Notes: generated by a model from the letters alone, not told the origin. A DNA stretch of 64,000 nucleotides from Rubinisphaera margarita (GCF_022267515.1 NZ_JAKFGB010000021.1:62001-126000); one strand, 5' to 3'. Shown: positions 34,235-43,200, counted from the stretch's first letter. Numbers and translations: made by a program.

Positions 34235-34248
34235 AAAATCGCGATTTT
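34235..34248. promoter_or_regulatory. 14-bp perfect palindrome beside P2
   Basis: AAAATCGCGATTTT is perfectly self-complementary and begins 8 bp upstream of the -24 element of P2. A protein bound here would sit next to sigma-54 polymerase, so it could be a repressor or architectural-protein site. Function unknown. Confidence 0.4.
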
Positions 34249-34282
34249 GGCAACAAAGGGAGAGGAAAACGTCGTCCGGAAG

Positions 34283-34293
34283 TGACACTGTCA
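34283..34293. promoter_or_regulatory. TGACA/TGTCA palindrome upstream of P2
   Basis: TGACA-C-TGTCA lies about 57 bp upstream of the -24 element of P2. The half-site TGTCA(A) is shared with the inverted repeat upstream of P1, making it a candidate recognition unit for the local NtrC-type activator. Confidence 0.35.
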
Positions 34294-34362
34294 ACAGAAG
34301 GCGACACGTCTCAAGCGATCAACCACGGGATGAATCATCCGACGCCTCGCTGGGGACGTTCG

Positions 34363-34776
34363 CTAGAGTTGATACTGTCCTTCCCGTTCAGGTTGCAGTT
34401 CGACGGTCTCGATGCGGAGCCGACGCAGACCGGCGGGCACCCGCCATTCGATGACATCTCCGGCGCGGTATCCGAGAATGGCAGTTCCAATCGGAGACAG
34501 AATTGAGAGGCGGCCCTCAGCGATATCCGCCCGGCTGGGGTACACCAGCGTGTAGACGTCCAGAGAGTCGTCCTCGAGATCTCTCAGTTCCACGACGGAA
34601 TTCATTGTGACAACATCCGGAGGCACGCTGAGCGAGTCGACGATCTCAGCTCGCTGTAATTCCGTATCCAGATCGCGCCGGGTTTGCGGATCAGCAGCCT
34701 GCGCATACGAGCCGTTCAGAACCTGACGCAGGCGGAAGTGGTCAGTCGCAGTTACGATGATGCGTTTGGGACGCAT
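34363..34776 (-). CDS. rnk: Rnk-type nucleoside diphosphate kinase regulator / GreA-C-terminal-like protein
   Basis: 137 residues from ATG 34776 (AAGGA 7 nt upstream), almost the usual Rnk length. N-terminal helical stretch (RPKRIIVTATDHFRLRQVL, then Q-A-D-...-LDTELQRAEIV) and the GreA/GreB-like C-terminal beta domain with its signature (LSILSPIGTAILGYRAGDVIEWRVPAG). Family members bind RNA polymerase near the secondary channel; Rnk was originally described as affecting nucleoside diphosphate kinase levels. Monocistronic, with its own sigma-54-type promoter match 48 bp upstream, which places it in the same putative regulon as the two-component operon. Confidence 0.9.
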   Translation of the reverse strand: MRPKRIIVTATDHFRLRQVLNGSYAQAADPQTRRDLDTELQRAEIVDSLSVPPDVVTMNSVVELRDLEDDSLDVYTLVYPSRADIAEGRLSILSPIGTAILGYRAGDVIEWRVPAGLRRLRIETVELQPEREGQYQL

Positions 34777-34823
34777 GGGAGGTTCCTTGGGGAGGGAGGA
34801 CATTAGTGATGGCTGGAAATCTG

Positions 34824-34838
34824 GCAAATGTCATACCA
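34824..34838 (-). promoter_or_regulatory. Sigma-54 (-24/-12) promoter P3
   Basis: Minus strand TGGTATG-ACAT-TTGCC with GG and GC 10 nt apart. Predicted initiation near 34812 gives a ~36-nt leader for the rnk-like gene. The 106-bp repeat copy A3 begins about 56 bp further upstream, where activator sites would be expected. Confidence 0.65.
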
Positions 34839-34893
34839 GCGGAGTAGCAGTTGTCGGTAGCGATGGAAGCCCGGAGAGAGAGCCCGTTTCGTG

Positions 34894-34999
34894 CTGGAGC
34901 AGTTTACTTTCTGGTGTAACCGTTCGGTCCGCGAAAAATGCAGCGTTTCAGGCGATTCAACGCTCATTTGCGGACATATGGTAGAGCGATCCGCTCTAA
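34894..34999 (+). repeat. 106-bp structured repeat, copy A3
   Basis: Third copy, same orientation and exact length as A1 and A2. Left end degenerated to CTGGAGC; right end GCTCTAA intact, with a perfect terminal hairpin TAGAGCG-ATC-CGCTCTA. Its main stem pairs GTCCGCGAA with TTTGCGGAC, again with a wobble. Followed by three tandem ATGCAA hexamers (about 34998-35016). No gene between it and 35103. Confidence 0.85.
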
Positions 35000-35075
35000 T
35001 GCAAATGCAAATGCAAAAAGCGAATGCAGGCGTTCGCGGAAGCAAACTCAGCATGGCAGGGGATTGGCAGCCATG

Positions 35076-35106
35076 CGACTGCAGGAGACGCATGAAAAGG
35101 CTCTAG
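35076..35106 (-). repeat. Short repeat class B, copy B2 (partial)
   Basis: On the plus strand this 31-bp stretch, from CGACTGCA to GCTCTAG, matches 27 of 31 positions of 58431-58461. It ends in the TTAGAGC-like terminus, and the TAG within that terminus is the stop codon of the metzincin-like gene (35103-35105). Confidence 0.65.
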
Positions 35107-36302
35107 ACTTCTTCATCCACAAGGACCACATGCCGAAAATGATGCTGCTCTTCAAAAGAGGCACCCAGGGCTCCGATGACGATCCCCAGTGATCCGACAA
35201 TGGTCGCCATTCGCAGGTAGTGTCCGATCTGGAGCGGCGAATCGACGGAGGCTGTCCATCCATTAACGACTTCGGCGGGAAAGAGTATCCAGCACGCAAG
35301 AAGGGTCAGTATGAACAGCAGCGAGAACATGATCGACATCCCCACGCCCACGATGGCCGCTGCCGCGACATTGCTCGTCACGATTTGCTCGGTAAGTCGC
35401 CGCCTGCCGCGGCGCAGAAACAACTGCTGCCGTCCGGCCACGTAGCCCGTCGTCAAAATCAGAGTTGAGACCATCAGACCCACGGCAATCGAGGCGGGCT
35501 GTTTCGTCGCCATATCCCATGTCTCAGCAGTCATCAGCAAGACGAGCATGGTCGAAACAGCTGCCGTCGTCAGTCGACTGAGACGATAAGGAAATTGCCA
35601 CGGCCGCGCCCGCCAGACCGCGTCGATGATCTCGCCACGATTCTCCCAGGTCGCCTGCAGATAGAAAAGCGGCGTCCAGGTCTGTGTTGCTCCGGCTCGT
35701 TCTTCCAGACGCTGGTCAGCAATATCGGCCAGGAAATCGGTCATCTGATCGAGTTGACTCTGTTCGAACGTCGTCGCCTGATCGACATCGGCGAGGGCCT
35801 GAAAGTCGAACATGATATTGGCGGGGTCTTCGACATGGTCAAGCCTGCACCAATGTCCGAGTGCGTGCAGTACGACGATGTGGAGTCGTGAGCCAAGTTG
35901 CTGAATGCGACTGTCATCATTTGCGGTTGGCTCGCTCGCCCGCGGATCGAGGCGTGCCGTTGAACACACGACCGCATCCAGACTGTTTGCGATCGCCGCG
36001 TAGCAGAACGGCTTGAAGTGACTTTCCAGCTCTGCCAGCGTCACCACCAGGACCATGTCCCACCCACGTTCGTCGCGTTCGCTCTGAGACATCAGTAAAA
36101 GCTCGGTCGGCTCGGCAACATGACTGACTCGCCATTCCTCGCGATGCAGAATTTCGATTTTCCAATCGAAGTTGGGGAGCGAGTTTACGAGATGTCGCTG
36201 CAAAGTGGCGACAACATTGTCGATGGCCCTGCGGTCGACGTGCTCCACGGGACCCGCAATGACGAGACCGATGTCGATAGGATGGCGAAGAGAGGAAGTC
36301 AT
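35103..36302 (-). CDS. Membrane protein with degenerate archaemetzincin-like domain
   Basis: About 399 residues from ATG 36302; in-frame starts at 36389 and 36455 exist and no ribosome binding site decides. The N-terminal ~200 residues resemble the archaemetzincin layout, ending in LHALGHWCRLDHVEDPANIMFDF: the three zinc-ligand His of H-x3-H-x5-H and the Met of the Met-turn (NIM) are kept, but the catalytic Glu of HExxH is Ala. The C-terminal ~170 residues hold about four membrane helices (AAVSTMLVLLMTAETW; SIAVGLMVSTLILTTGY; VGMSIMFSLLFILTLLACWILF; MATIVGSLGIVIGALGASF). Probably a zinc-binding, proteolytically inactive membrane protein. Its stop codon lies in repeat B2. Confidence 0.68.
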   Translation of the reverse strand: MTSSLRHPIDIGLVIAGPVEHVDRRAIDNVVATLQRHLVNSLPNFDWKIEILHREEWRVSHVAEPTELLLMSQSERDERGWDMVLVVTLAELESHFKPFCYAAIANSLDAVVCSTARLDPRASEPTANDDSRIQQLGSRLHIVVLHALGHWCRLDHVEDPANIMFDFQALADVDQATTFEQSQLDQMTDFLADIADQRLEERAGATQTWTPLFYLQATWENRGEIIDAVWRARPWQFPYRLSRLTTAAVSTMLVLLMTAETWDMATKQPASIAVGLMVSTLILTTGYVAGRQQLFLRRGRRRLTEQIVTSNVAAAAIVGVGMSIMFSLLFILTLLACWILFPAEVVNGWTASVDSPLQIGHYLRMATIVGSLGIVIGALGASFEEQHHFRHVVLVDEEV

Positions 36303-36501
36303 CGGATAACACTTGACGTTCGAGGATCGGCTCAGATGGGCTTCTGCGGGACGCTTTACCGTCGCCGCCGGCACCTGTTCCCCGATCATCGTGGAAATGG
36401 TGTCGAAAACAAGAGCGACACGCTTTGAGGGAAAAAGGAAGACTCCCCTCGACACAGCACGAACAAGCCCCGATTCAAAGCGACCGCCAACTCTGGTGTC
36501 G

Positions 36502-36738
36502 TTATAGAATCACAGTGCCATTCGCTCTCGCACGCGCCGGGAGTCGCCAGAGACGCAGGGTGTTGTCGCCGGTGCGAACAGCTTTCTTTCCGTCCCAGAA
36601 TCCTCCACCTCCGGTCAGGAACTGATTGCCCGCAGGCAGCACGGTGATGTTCTGCAGGGATTTGCCGGGGCGCTGGAGCCGGGCCTGTTCGTCGCCAGTC
36701 TCGATCTCCCAGAGGCGAAGCACATCATCAAGGCCGGC
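36502..36738 (-). pseudogene. WD40-repeat fragment in frame behind a hybrid-kinase stop codon
   Basis: Directly after the TAG (36739-36741) of the hybrid kinase, in the same frame, 78 codons read as WD40 sequence (DDVLRLWEIETGDEQA, then LPAGNQFLTGGGG, then DNTLRLWRLPA) to a stop at 36502. It lacks a complete domain and a good start. Most simply it is the surviving 3' end of a WD40 gene replaced or deleted by recombination; TAG readthrough giving a kinase-WD40 fusion is less likely but cannot be excluded. Confidence 0.72.
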
Positions 36739-38277
36739 CTATGGCTGGTAGTCCTCAAGCACTTTTCGCAGGGCAGCCGGTTCGATGGGCTTGACCAGAT
36801 GACAGTCGTAACCAGCCTCACTGGTTCGTTGTCGGTCTCCGTCCTGGCCCCACCCTGTCAGGGCGATGAGGACGATATTCTGGCCCCAAGGCTGTTCGCG
36901 CATTCGTCGCGCGGCTTCATAGCCGTTTAGCCGCGGCATGCCGAGGTCCATCAAGACCACGTCCGGCAGAAACTCACTCGCGACTTCGAGAGCCTGGAGT
37001 CCGTCATCAGCGGTACGAATCTCGTTACCCATCAATTTCACGACGGCGCCGAGCATTTGCGCCGCCGCTTTATTGTCGTCGACGATGAGGACGCGGCGAA
37101 CTTTGGAGTGGACCGGGACTTGGGTGTCGACTTCCCGGGCGTCGCGCATTTGCTCGACCAGAATCGGCAGACGAACTGTAAACTCACTGCCGCATCCGGG
37201 CCCGTCACTATGGACTTCGACAGTCCCCCCGTGCATTTCTGTGAGACGCTTAACGAGTGAGAGTCCAATCCCGAGCCCGTTTTGCGATCGCTCCAGTGTT
37301 CTGTCGACCTGTGCGAACATCTCGAAGATTTCGTCCAGCATCTCGGGAGGGATGCCGATTCCGTTGTCTTTAATTGTCACCAGAACATGGCCATCGTCTT
37401 GCCGGGCGGTCAGCTCAAGATGACCGCCGTTCAAGGTGTACCTCGCCGCATTGCTGAGCAGGTTGGAGATGATTTGAGCGAGGCGAGTGGGATCAGCCTG
37501 GAGATAAATGGTCTGCGGCGGGAGAGTCACAGTGAGTTCATGCTCGCGTTCCTCGATGAGGGAGCGAGTGGCGTTGATTGCGCTTTGGACAGCAGTCTCC
37601 AGTTTCAGCCGTTCCTTCCGTAGCGTGATCTTTCCGCTTGTGATGCGGGAGACGTCGAGGAGATCATCCACCAGGCGGACCAGTTGCTGCGTCTGCACTT
37701 CCATCGTGGTGCGAACCTCTTCGACCATCTCTCGGTCATCGCCGGCCATCCGCAGCAACTCCAGACCGGTACGGATCGGAGCCAGTGGATTTCGAAGTTC
37801 GTGCGCCAGGACCGCGAGAAATTCGTCTTTGCGGCGGTCCGCTTCCTGCAGGGCCTCCGCCTGTCGCCGCAACTGCTCGTTGCTCTTCTGCAGTTCCTGT
37901 TCGGAACGCCGATGCAGTTCCACAGCCTGTCTTCGCACACGAAGCAGCACTTCGAGCCGTGCCTGAAATTCCAGCTTGTCGAGAGGACTATAAATGACCT
38001 CGTCGATGCTCTTCCACAGATGCCGGGTCAGAAAGCTGATTTCCCGACGAGGCGTGACCAGAAGGAATGGAAGGAAAATCGGTTCTTCCTTCGCTTTGCG
38101 GAGCTGAAGACGTGGCGCGACGCGGTTAAGGGCGGTCCCGTCCAATAGTCCGAGATCGTAGTCCTGCTCGATCGCCTCGTCGCTATCTTCGGCTAGAACT
38201 TCGTATTGCGAAGCCAGCCAATGATGCAGCAACCGACGATTCTCCTTATGGTCCATCAATAACAGGACGCGACTCAT
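36739..38277 (-). CDS. Soluble hybrid histidine kinase with receiver domains at both ends
   Basis: 512 residues from ATG 38277 (GGGAGAGG just upstream). N-terminal receiver-like domain (~1-112: MSRVLLLMDHKENRR; LGLLDG with D46) lacking the usual DD pair, so a pseudo- or atypical receiver. Coiled coil ~113-148. HisKA with H159 (FLAVLAHELRNPLAPIR); HATPase_c with SNLLSNAARYT, KDNGIGIP and NGLGIGLSLVKRL; C-terminal receiver with VDDNKAAAQML and phospho-acceptor D444 (VVLMDLGMPRLNGYEAAR). No membrane segments. It begins 37 nt after the KaiC-like gene, same strand, so the two are likely co-transcribed and the kinase may take its input from the KaiC-like ATPase. Its HisKA-to-receiver half is closely related to that of the 1225-residue kinase at 40.2 kb. 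Confidence 0.93.
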   Translation of the reverse strand: MSRVLLLMDHKENRRLLHHWLASQYEVLAEDSDEAIEQDYDLGLLDGTALNRVAPRLQLRKAKEEPIFLPFLLVTPRREISFLTRHLWKSIDEVIYSPLDKLEFQARLEVLLRVRRQAVELHRRSEQELQKSNEQLRRQAEALQEADRRKDEFLAVLAHELRNPLAPIRTGLELLRMAGDDREMVEEVRTTMEVQTQQLVRLVDDLLDVSRITSGKITLRKERLKLETAVQSAINATRSLIEEREHELTVTLPPQTIYLQADPTRLAQIISNLLSNAARYTLNGGHLELTARQDDGHVLVTIKDNGIGIPPEMLDEIFEMFAQVDRTLERSQNGLGIGLSLVKRLTEMHGGTVEVHSDGPGCGSEFTVRLPILVEQMRDAREVDTQVPVHSKVRRVLIVDDNKAAAQMLGAVVKLMGNEIRTADDGLQALEVASEFLPDVVLMDLGMPRLNGYEAARRMREQPWGQNIVLIALTGWGQDGDRQRTSEAGYDCHLVKPIEPAALRKVLEDYQP

Positions 38278-38314
38278 GCCTCTCCCATGCCCTTCGATCC
38301 CTGACTCAGGACGA

Positions 38315-39775
38315 TTATTCGGATACAACTGGCATGGCGCTGAGAACGCTTTGCAAGCCCATAAGCGGTTCTCCCACTTTGATCCCTGTCGTTGTAATCT
38401 GCAGTTCTCTCACGCTTTTCTCGTAGTCGGAGAGACGCTTCTTCAGGACGCCAACACACCGGCGCACTTCCAGCGCTCCGGTTGCCAGACGACGTTCCAT
38501 GTAGCGCATGTAGATCACATTGCCGGCGAGGTAACTGACTCCATGCTCCGTCACGTGGAATCCACCGGCGACTTCCTGAACCTCGTTGGTGAGCAGGACC
38601 GTGACGCCCATGTTCTGCAGATACTGGCAGAGCGTATGGAGATCGGTCAGCAGATTGTCGCCCCGCAGGAAAGCGCGATATCCTGTCATGCTGTCAAGCA
38701 CGACGAAGCGGGCCTTCTGTGACTCGACTTCATGACGAACAATGCGCGCGAACTCTTCGGGCATGTACCGGTGAGGCTCGACCTGTTTGAGTGACAGCGT
38801 CCCCTGCTTGGTCATTTCTTCAACAGGGATCCCGATCGTTTCACATCGTCGCGTAAGGCTCATGACCGATTCTTCCAGCAGGTAGGCGACGGAATGTTCG
38901 CCTCGCCGGGCCGCTTCACGGATGAAGTGCATTGCCAGAGTTGATTTCCCGACACCAGCCGGTCCCGTGATCAAGGTGGCCGTACCTCGTTCCAGTCCCC
39001 CGTGCAGCATTTCGTCCAGACCGGCGACTCCGGAAGAGAGCGGCTCGAACGTCGTGGCTTGATGATGCGATTCCGGGAGCAGACGAGGATACACATTCAT
39101 TCCCTCGCCGGTGATTCTCAACGCGTGGGCGCCTTCCTGGAACCCGGAGCCCCTGAACTTGCTGACCCGAAGCGTGCGGCCATGTTCCGCATTCTCCAGA
39201 TTGAGAATCCCATCACACAGAAACTGCAGGTCGTCGTCCGGATTCACAGGACTGAATTCCGACGTGAACAGAACGGTCGCCTGCATCTCCGTGAGATAGT
39301 GGAGGAACGCGAGCGTCTGCTTGTGAAACTGCTGAGGATCGCTGGCGAGATACCGGAACTGGGAAATCGCGTCCACAAAAACCCGTTCAGGCTTTTGCGA
39401 TTCGATCTGCTGCGTAATTCTCTGAGTGATCGGCTCACGTTCGACGTCGGCAGGCGAGAAGATGTCGTACGTCTGCGACTTCGTGAAGAAATCGGGTTCC
39501 GGAGTCAGGTCAATAACGGGAATGTCGTTCAGGTCGAACCCAAAACTCTCGGCATCTGAGCGAATTCGGCTTTCAGGAGCACCCAGCGTGATTAATAAGG
39601 ATCGTTCCCCCCGGGCGACGCCCGCTGTCAGGAAGTGATAGCCAATTGTCGTTTTCCCAGTGCCAGCCGTTCCGCGAACGAGATAGGCTCTCTGCGGGAG
39701 AAAACCACCCTCCAATACCTCGTCCAGTCCGTCGATCCCAGTTGATAGCTTCTCGTCGTCCGGCTTGTCCGCCAT
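38315..39775 (-). CDS. kaiC-like: KaiC-like tandem RecA ATPase
   Basis: 486 residues from ATG 39775 (AAGGAG 5 nt upstream; ATG 39802 is an alternative). Two KaiC/RecA domains. CI (~8-235): Walker A G35-T-A-G-T-G-K41-T; the Glu pair expected after it is missing (TLGAPESR). CII (~242-470): Walker A G271-P-A-G-V-G-K277-S and an intact LLEES. The autophosphorylation strand reads VTEHGVSYLAGNVIYMRY: by alignment from memory to cyanobacterial KaiC the S431 position is Ser and T432 is Tyr. The tail continues LEVRRCVGVLKKRLSDYEK. No kaiA or kaiB is present. Followed by a hybrid kinase, suggesting an ATPase-gated signalling module, not a proven clock. Confidence 0.93.
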   Translation of the reverse strand: MADKPDDEKLSTGIDGLDEVLEGGFLPQRAYLVRGTAGTGKTTIGYHFLTAGVARGERSLLITLGAPESRIRSDAESFGFDLNDIPVIDLTPEPDFFTKSQTYDIFSPADVEREPITQRITQQIESQKPERVFVDAISQFRYLASDPQQFHKQTLAFLHYLTEMQATVLFTSEFSPVNPDDDLQFLCDGILNLENAEHGRTLRVSKFRGSGFQEGAHALRITGEGMNVYPRLLPESHHQATTFEPLSSGVAGLDEMLHGGLERGTATLITGPAGVGKSTLAMHFIREAARRGEHSVAYLLEESVMSLTRRCETIGIPVEEMTKQGTLSLKQVEPHRYMPEEFARIVRHEVESQKARFVVLDSMTGYRAFLRGDNLLTDLHTLCQYLQNMGVTVLLTNEVQEVAGGFHVTEHGVSYLAGNVIYMRYMERRLATGALEVRRCVGVLKKRLSDYEKSVRELQITTTGIKVGEPLMGLQSVLSAMPVVSE

Positions 39776-39787
39776 GCATTCTCCTTC

Positions 39788-39813
39788 CCATCCTGTCGTC
39801 ATTTACAGGATGG
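39788..39813 (-). promoter_or_regulatory. Hairpin abutting the KaiC-like ribosome binding site
   Basis: CCATCCTGT and ACAGGATGG are perfect 9-bp arms around an 8-nt loop. On the minus strand the hairpin ends just before the GGGAAGGAG ribosome binding site of the KaiC-like gene, and an alternative in-frame ATG (39802) falls in the loop. It could be an operator or an RNA structure tuning translation. Confidence 0.5.
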
Positions 39814-40233
39814 AATCTCCGATTGAGGTCTTCGTCATCTTTTGTCTGATCTCTGTCCCTCATTGTGCCACGACTCACACCGCCGTCAAGCTCATGTTGA
39901 GTGAGGAACTACGTCTGCAAAGAGCTTTCGTCGCACCGCCAGTCCGAGTGATTTCGATCACAGATACTGTTCTCGGTCAGAATCTCAGGCGAACGACGGC
40001 GAAAGAGAGAACCGGCTCGCGGTTCCAGCAAAATTCTCCGGTCTGCGGGGTACGCTTTCCAGTGTTGAGTCCTATCATTAACCGGGGCACCGTACGTCTC
40101 GATCCCGAGTTTGCTATAACCACTCAATCGACGTAAAGTGTTGTCGGTTACGGAACTTTGAGCGGTTTGTCACTCCTCTTTCTGCCAGGACCGTCAGCAG
40201 AGTACTTTCGAAGAGGCCGATGATAGGTTCTTG
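39814..40233. other. Divergent intergenic region between KaiC-like and six-PAS kinase genes
   Basis: 420 nt must contain both promoters. A weak -24/-12 match (AGGAACT-ACGT-CTGCA, plus strand, about 39904-39919) lies ~315 nt from the rightward start and is not convincing. TATAAC occurs near 40114 without a good -35. No gene is supported. Confidence 0.45.
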
Positions 40234-43200
40234 ATGACAAACACGCGCAAACTCTGGCTGATTGCTGGAATCCTGATTGCCGCCCTGGTGCTGACGATCG
40301 TCCCCGTCTGGTTCTGGCTTGGCTCACTGCAGGATCAGATGACGTCCACACGGCCCGATCGGGACGTTGTACTCTGGACAGCCCGCGCCATACTGGTCGC
40401 TCTGGCAGGCCTGCTGGCTGTCGGGCTCCTGACCGTCATAGGCATCTTCGTCATTGGTCGAAGAGTCGGCCGGACGGAAGAGACGCTGCGAATCACGCTC
40501 ACGAGCATCGGGGACGCGGTCATTACCACAGATGCCGAGGGACAGGTGACCTACTTGAATCCGGTCGCCGCGGCGCTCACCGGATGGACGACAGCGGACG
40601 CGGCGGGCGTGCCTCTGACACAAGTCTTCGAGATTGTCAACGAATCGACTCGTGCCGAGGTCAAGAACCCGGCCCTCAGAGCGTTGCAGGAAGGTGTCGT
40701 CGTCGGGCTGGCGAATCATACGATTCTCATTGCCAGAGACGGCACGGAACGTTTCATCGATGACAGTGCCGCTCCGATTCGTGATACCGATGAGAATATC
40801 GTCGGCAGCGTGCTCATCTTCCGGGACATCAGTGAGCGGCGTCGGATCGAACGTCAGATGGAAGATGCCCGCATCTACGCGGAATGTATCGTAGATACCG
40901 TGCGCGAGCCGCTGGTGGTTCTCAATGGCGATCTTCGCGTGTGGACGGCGAACCGTTCTTTCTATCAGACCTTCCGTGTCACTTCAGAGGAGACGGAACG
41001 CTGCCGACTCTACGAATTGGGCAACGGGCAATGGAACATTCCCCAGTTGCGGTCGCTGCTTGAAGAAATCCTGCCGCAGAATTCCGTGGTCGAGAACTAC
41101 GAGGTCGTCCACGATTTTCCCGACATCGGGCGTCGCACGATGCTGCTGAACGCCCGCAAGCTGTACCGGGCCGGCAATCATACCGAACTGGTACTGCTTG
41201 CAATCGAGGATATTACCGAGCGTCAACAGGGCCAGGAGAGCCTGCGGCGACTGGCGTCTCTGGTCGAATCTTCGGATGACGCCATCATCAGTAAATCGCT
41301 GGATGGGACCATTCAAACCTGGAATGCGGCTGCCGAACGAATCTTTGGTTATACCGCCGAACAGGTCATTGGCCGTCCTGTCTCGATTTTGATTCCGGAA
41401 GAACGGGCCAGCGAAGCGAAGCAGATCATGGACCAGCTGAGGTCTGGACATCATGTCGAACATTACGAGACGGTTCGTGTGAAGAGCGATGGGCAGAGGA
41501 TCCATGTCTCACTGACGATTTCCCCCATCAAAGATGATTCCGGTCAGGTCATCGGCGCCTCGAAGATCGTTAGAGACGTGACCGGACGCAGAGATGCCGA
41601 GACGGCATTGAAGGAGGCGCGATCGCGGCTGGAGTCGACGCTGGCGGCTGCGGAGATCGGGACGTGGGAATTCGATCCGATCTGCAACGCTGTGCGTGCC
41701 GATGTGAATCTCGCCCACATGTTCGGAGTTGCTTATGAAGGCGAGGCCGCTGAGTCGCTGGAATTGTATCTGGCGGCCATTCATCCCGAAGATCGGGAGC
41801 GAGTGACCTCCGCCATCGAGGAAGCTCTGGCGGGAAAAGACACCTACGAAGCCGAGTACAGGATCGTGGGGGCCAACGAGAACATCCGCTGGGTCGTTGC
41901 CCGTGGCCGGGTTGAACGGGATGCGTCCGGGCAAGCCGTTCGGATGCCAGGGGTGGTCGTCGATATTACCGGCCGCAAGCAGGCCGAAGCAGAACTGCGC
42001 GCGAGTGAACAACAAAGACGTCTGGCGCTCGATGCAGCGGAACTCGGTTCATGGAACATTGATCCGGCGACAAACGAACTCGTCTCTGACGATCGGTTTC
42101 GTATGATGTTCCATGGTTCCACCGACCCGCTCACGTACGAAGAGGCATTTGCCCGCCTTCATCCCGACGACCGTCCGAGAATCCGAGATGCTATGGCGGC
42201 TGCGACCAATCCCGACGACCCCGTCCCGTATGCCGAGGAATATCGGGTCATTCATCCCGACGGGCAGATCCGCTGGGTGTTTGGATGGGGGCGCGGGAAC
42301 TTCGATCCGGCGCAAAAAGACCGCCTTGTCAGTTTCGACGGCACGGTCATGGATATCACGGAACGGAAACGGATTCAGGACGCTCTCCGGGAACAGGAGC
42401 TTAGGTTCCGCATGCTGGTCGAGCAGGTGGAGGATTACGCCATCTTTGTGACCGATGCCGAAGGGAGGGCGACGACCTGGAACGAAGGCGTTCTTCGCGT
42501 GCTCGGCTTCACGGAAGAGGAATTCATCGGCGTCGATATCGTCTCATCGATCTTCCGCCCGGAAGACGTGGAGAACGGAGTGGCCCAGGCCGAACTGGCA
42601 GAAGCCGCGGAGACGGGGAGTGCCAGCGATGATCGCTGGATGAGGCGGAAAGACGGCACCCATTTCTGGGCGGCCGGCGTCACCACCGGCTTGCACGATG
42701 AGAACGGCAAACTGCTCGGCTTCATGAAGGTGATGCGCGACCAGACCGAGCGGAAGCAGATGGAAGACGATCTGCGGGAATTCGCCGCCGAATTGTCTGA
42801 CGCGGATCGACGCAAAACGGAGTTCCTCGCGACTCTGGGGCACGAACTTCGCAATCCGCTGGCACCGATTCGCACCGGGCTGGAAGCGATGAAACTACTT
42901 GACGATGACCCGGACGCTTTGGCGGAGATCCGTTCGACGATGGAGCGTCAGGTCCAGCAGATGGTCCGCCTGATCGACGACTTGCTGGATGTCTCCCGCA
43001 TCACCCAGAATAAGATGGAATTGCGGAAGTGTCGGGTCGCTTTGAACGATGTCGTGCGAAGTGCCGTGGAAGCGACCAAACCGTTCGTCGACGAAGCCGG
43101 GCATGAACTCACCGTCACGCTTTCTTCCACACCAATCTTCCTCGATGCCGATCCGAACCGACTGGCGCAGATCTTTTCCAATCTGCTGAACAATTCGACG

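Noticed and set aside
23406..34999. CRISPR-like array
   Set aside because: The 106-bp repeats are 1.4 and 10 kb apart, with genes between them and no cas genes.
36303..36500. Possible sigma-54 promoter upstream of the metzincin-like gene
   Set aside because: GG-N10-GC pairs occur on the minus strand but none has TTGC or a TGGC-like -24 box.
39904..39919. Possible sigma-54 promoter for the six-PAS kinase (AGGAACT-ACGT-CTGCA)
   Set aside because: GG and GC spacing is right but the rest of the -24 box is poor, TTGC is absent and it lies ~315 nt from the start.
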